Shown here: piece after piece, positions 38,518-38,526 of the stretch
Layout: every line of letters starts with the position of its first letter
How positions within the stretch are numbered: the first letter of the stretch is position 1
Assembly: GCA_027295405.1 (NCBI GenBank)
Contig: JAPUKZ010000420.1
Location: 1 to 38,526, forward strand
DNA from: Gammaproteobacteria bacterium
Lineage (GTDB): Bacteria > Pseudomonadota > Gammaproteobacteria > Pseudomonadales > Halieaceae
DNA: 38,526 nt
Direction of reading: 5' to 3'
The notes under the pieces: generated by a model
What the model saw: only the letters and a program-made list of their open reading frames with translations
The model's database searches: none
What the model was told of the DNA's origin: nothing
Made by a program: the position numbers and the translations under genes

Positions 38518-38526
38518 TGTGCGCAG

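Noticed and set aside
1-38526. CRISPR array, tRNA/rRNA genes, phage or toxin-antitoxin modules
   Set aside because: No regularly spaced repeats, no tRNA-like cloverleaf, and no phage structural or toxin-antitoxin proteins were seen among the reading frames.

Overview
The window looks like chromosome of a GC-rich, probably marine gammaproteobacterium of the Pseudomonadales/Cellvibrionales type (Halieaceae or a relative). This is inferred from gene content, not from a marker gene: a FinR-like LysR regulator divergent from a ferredoxin-NADP reductase, ArfB, SprT, a DUF6316 protein, a wax ester synthase/DGAT and an alk-type hydrocarbon/lipid oxidation locus. I saw no rRNA, tRNA, CRISPR array or replication origin.

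Layout. 1-2.9 kb: the end of a TonB-dependent receptor, then a fused Memo-AMMECR1 protein divergent from the radical SAM partner (the AmmeMemoRadiSam set). 2.9-5.5 kb: an AraC regulator among gene remnants (a Rieske-oxygenase-like 3' end, an N-terminal MFS piece) and one intact unknown gene. 5.5-8.3 kb: housekeeping genes (sprT, arfB, a finR-like regulator, fpr). 8.3-11.9 kb: an accessory scar with an internally deleted IS6-family element that keeps both inverted repeats, a TolB/FlgO-TPR protein, a DUF6316 gene with two CRP-like palindromes, and a truncated IS110-family element whose upstream DNA holds three consecutive hairpins. 11.9-14.2 kb: an SDR, a GST and a methyltransferase. 14.2-17.1 kb: three membrane-anchored periplasmic proteins, two of them copper proteins (a multicopper oxidase and a cupredoxin). 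17.1-20.8 kb: a glyoxalase II-like hydrolase, WS/DGAT with an acyl-CoA-synthetase-like stub, and a small PlsC-type acyltransferase.

20.8-29.7 kb is the most distinctive block. A 918-residue MalT/AlkS-type regulator diverges from an OmpW/AlkL-type porin, a 619-residue one-chain fusion (three-histidine-box membrane desaturase/hydroxylase, flavin reductase, 2Fe-2S ferredoxin), an aldehyde dehydrogenase and an iron-type alcohol dehydrogenase. It reads as a self-contained route: uptake of a hydrophobic molecule, O2-dependent hydroxylation, then oxidation to alcohol, aldehyde and acid. A 28-bp near-perfect inverted repeat in the divergent promoter region is a good operator candidate.

29.8-34.4 kb: a four-helix membrane protein and an SDR, a cut methyltransferase-like gene, DUF2784, a cut glycine-zipper gene, and an intact slipin/NfeD-protease pair. 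34.4-38.5 kb: an SMP-30-like lipoprotein, a thiamine-diphosphate enzyme close to the HACL2/ILVBL type of 2-hydroxyacyl-CoA lyase, a luciferase-like flavin oxidoreductase and a GcvT-like remnant. Hydroxylation, aldehyde oxidation and C1 cleavage genes lying within 15 kb suggest, without proving, oxidative shortening of a lipid-like substrate. At least eight gene fragments sit between intact genes, so the window has been rearranged repeatedly.
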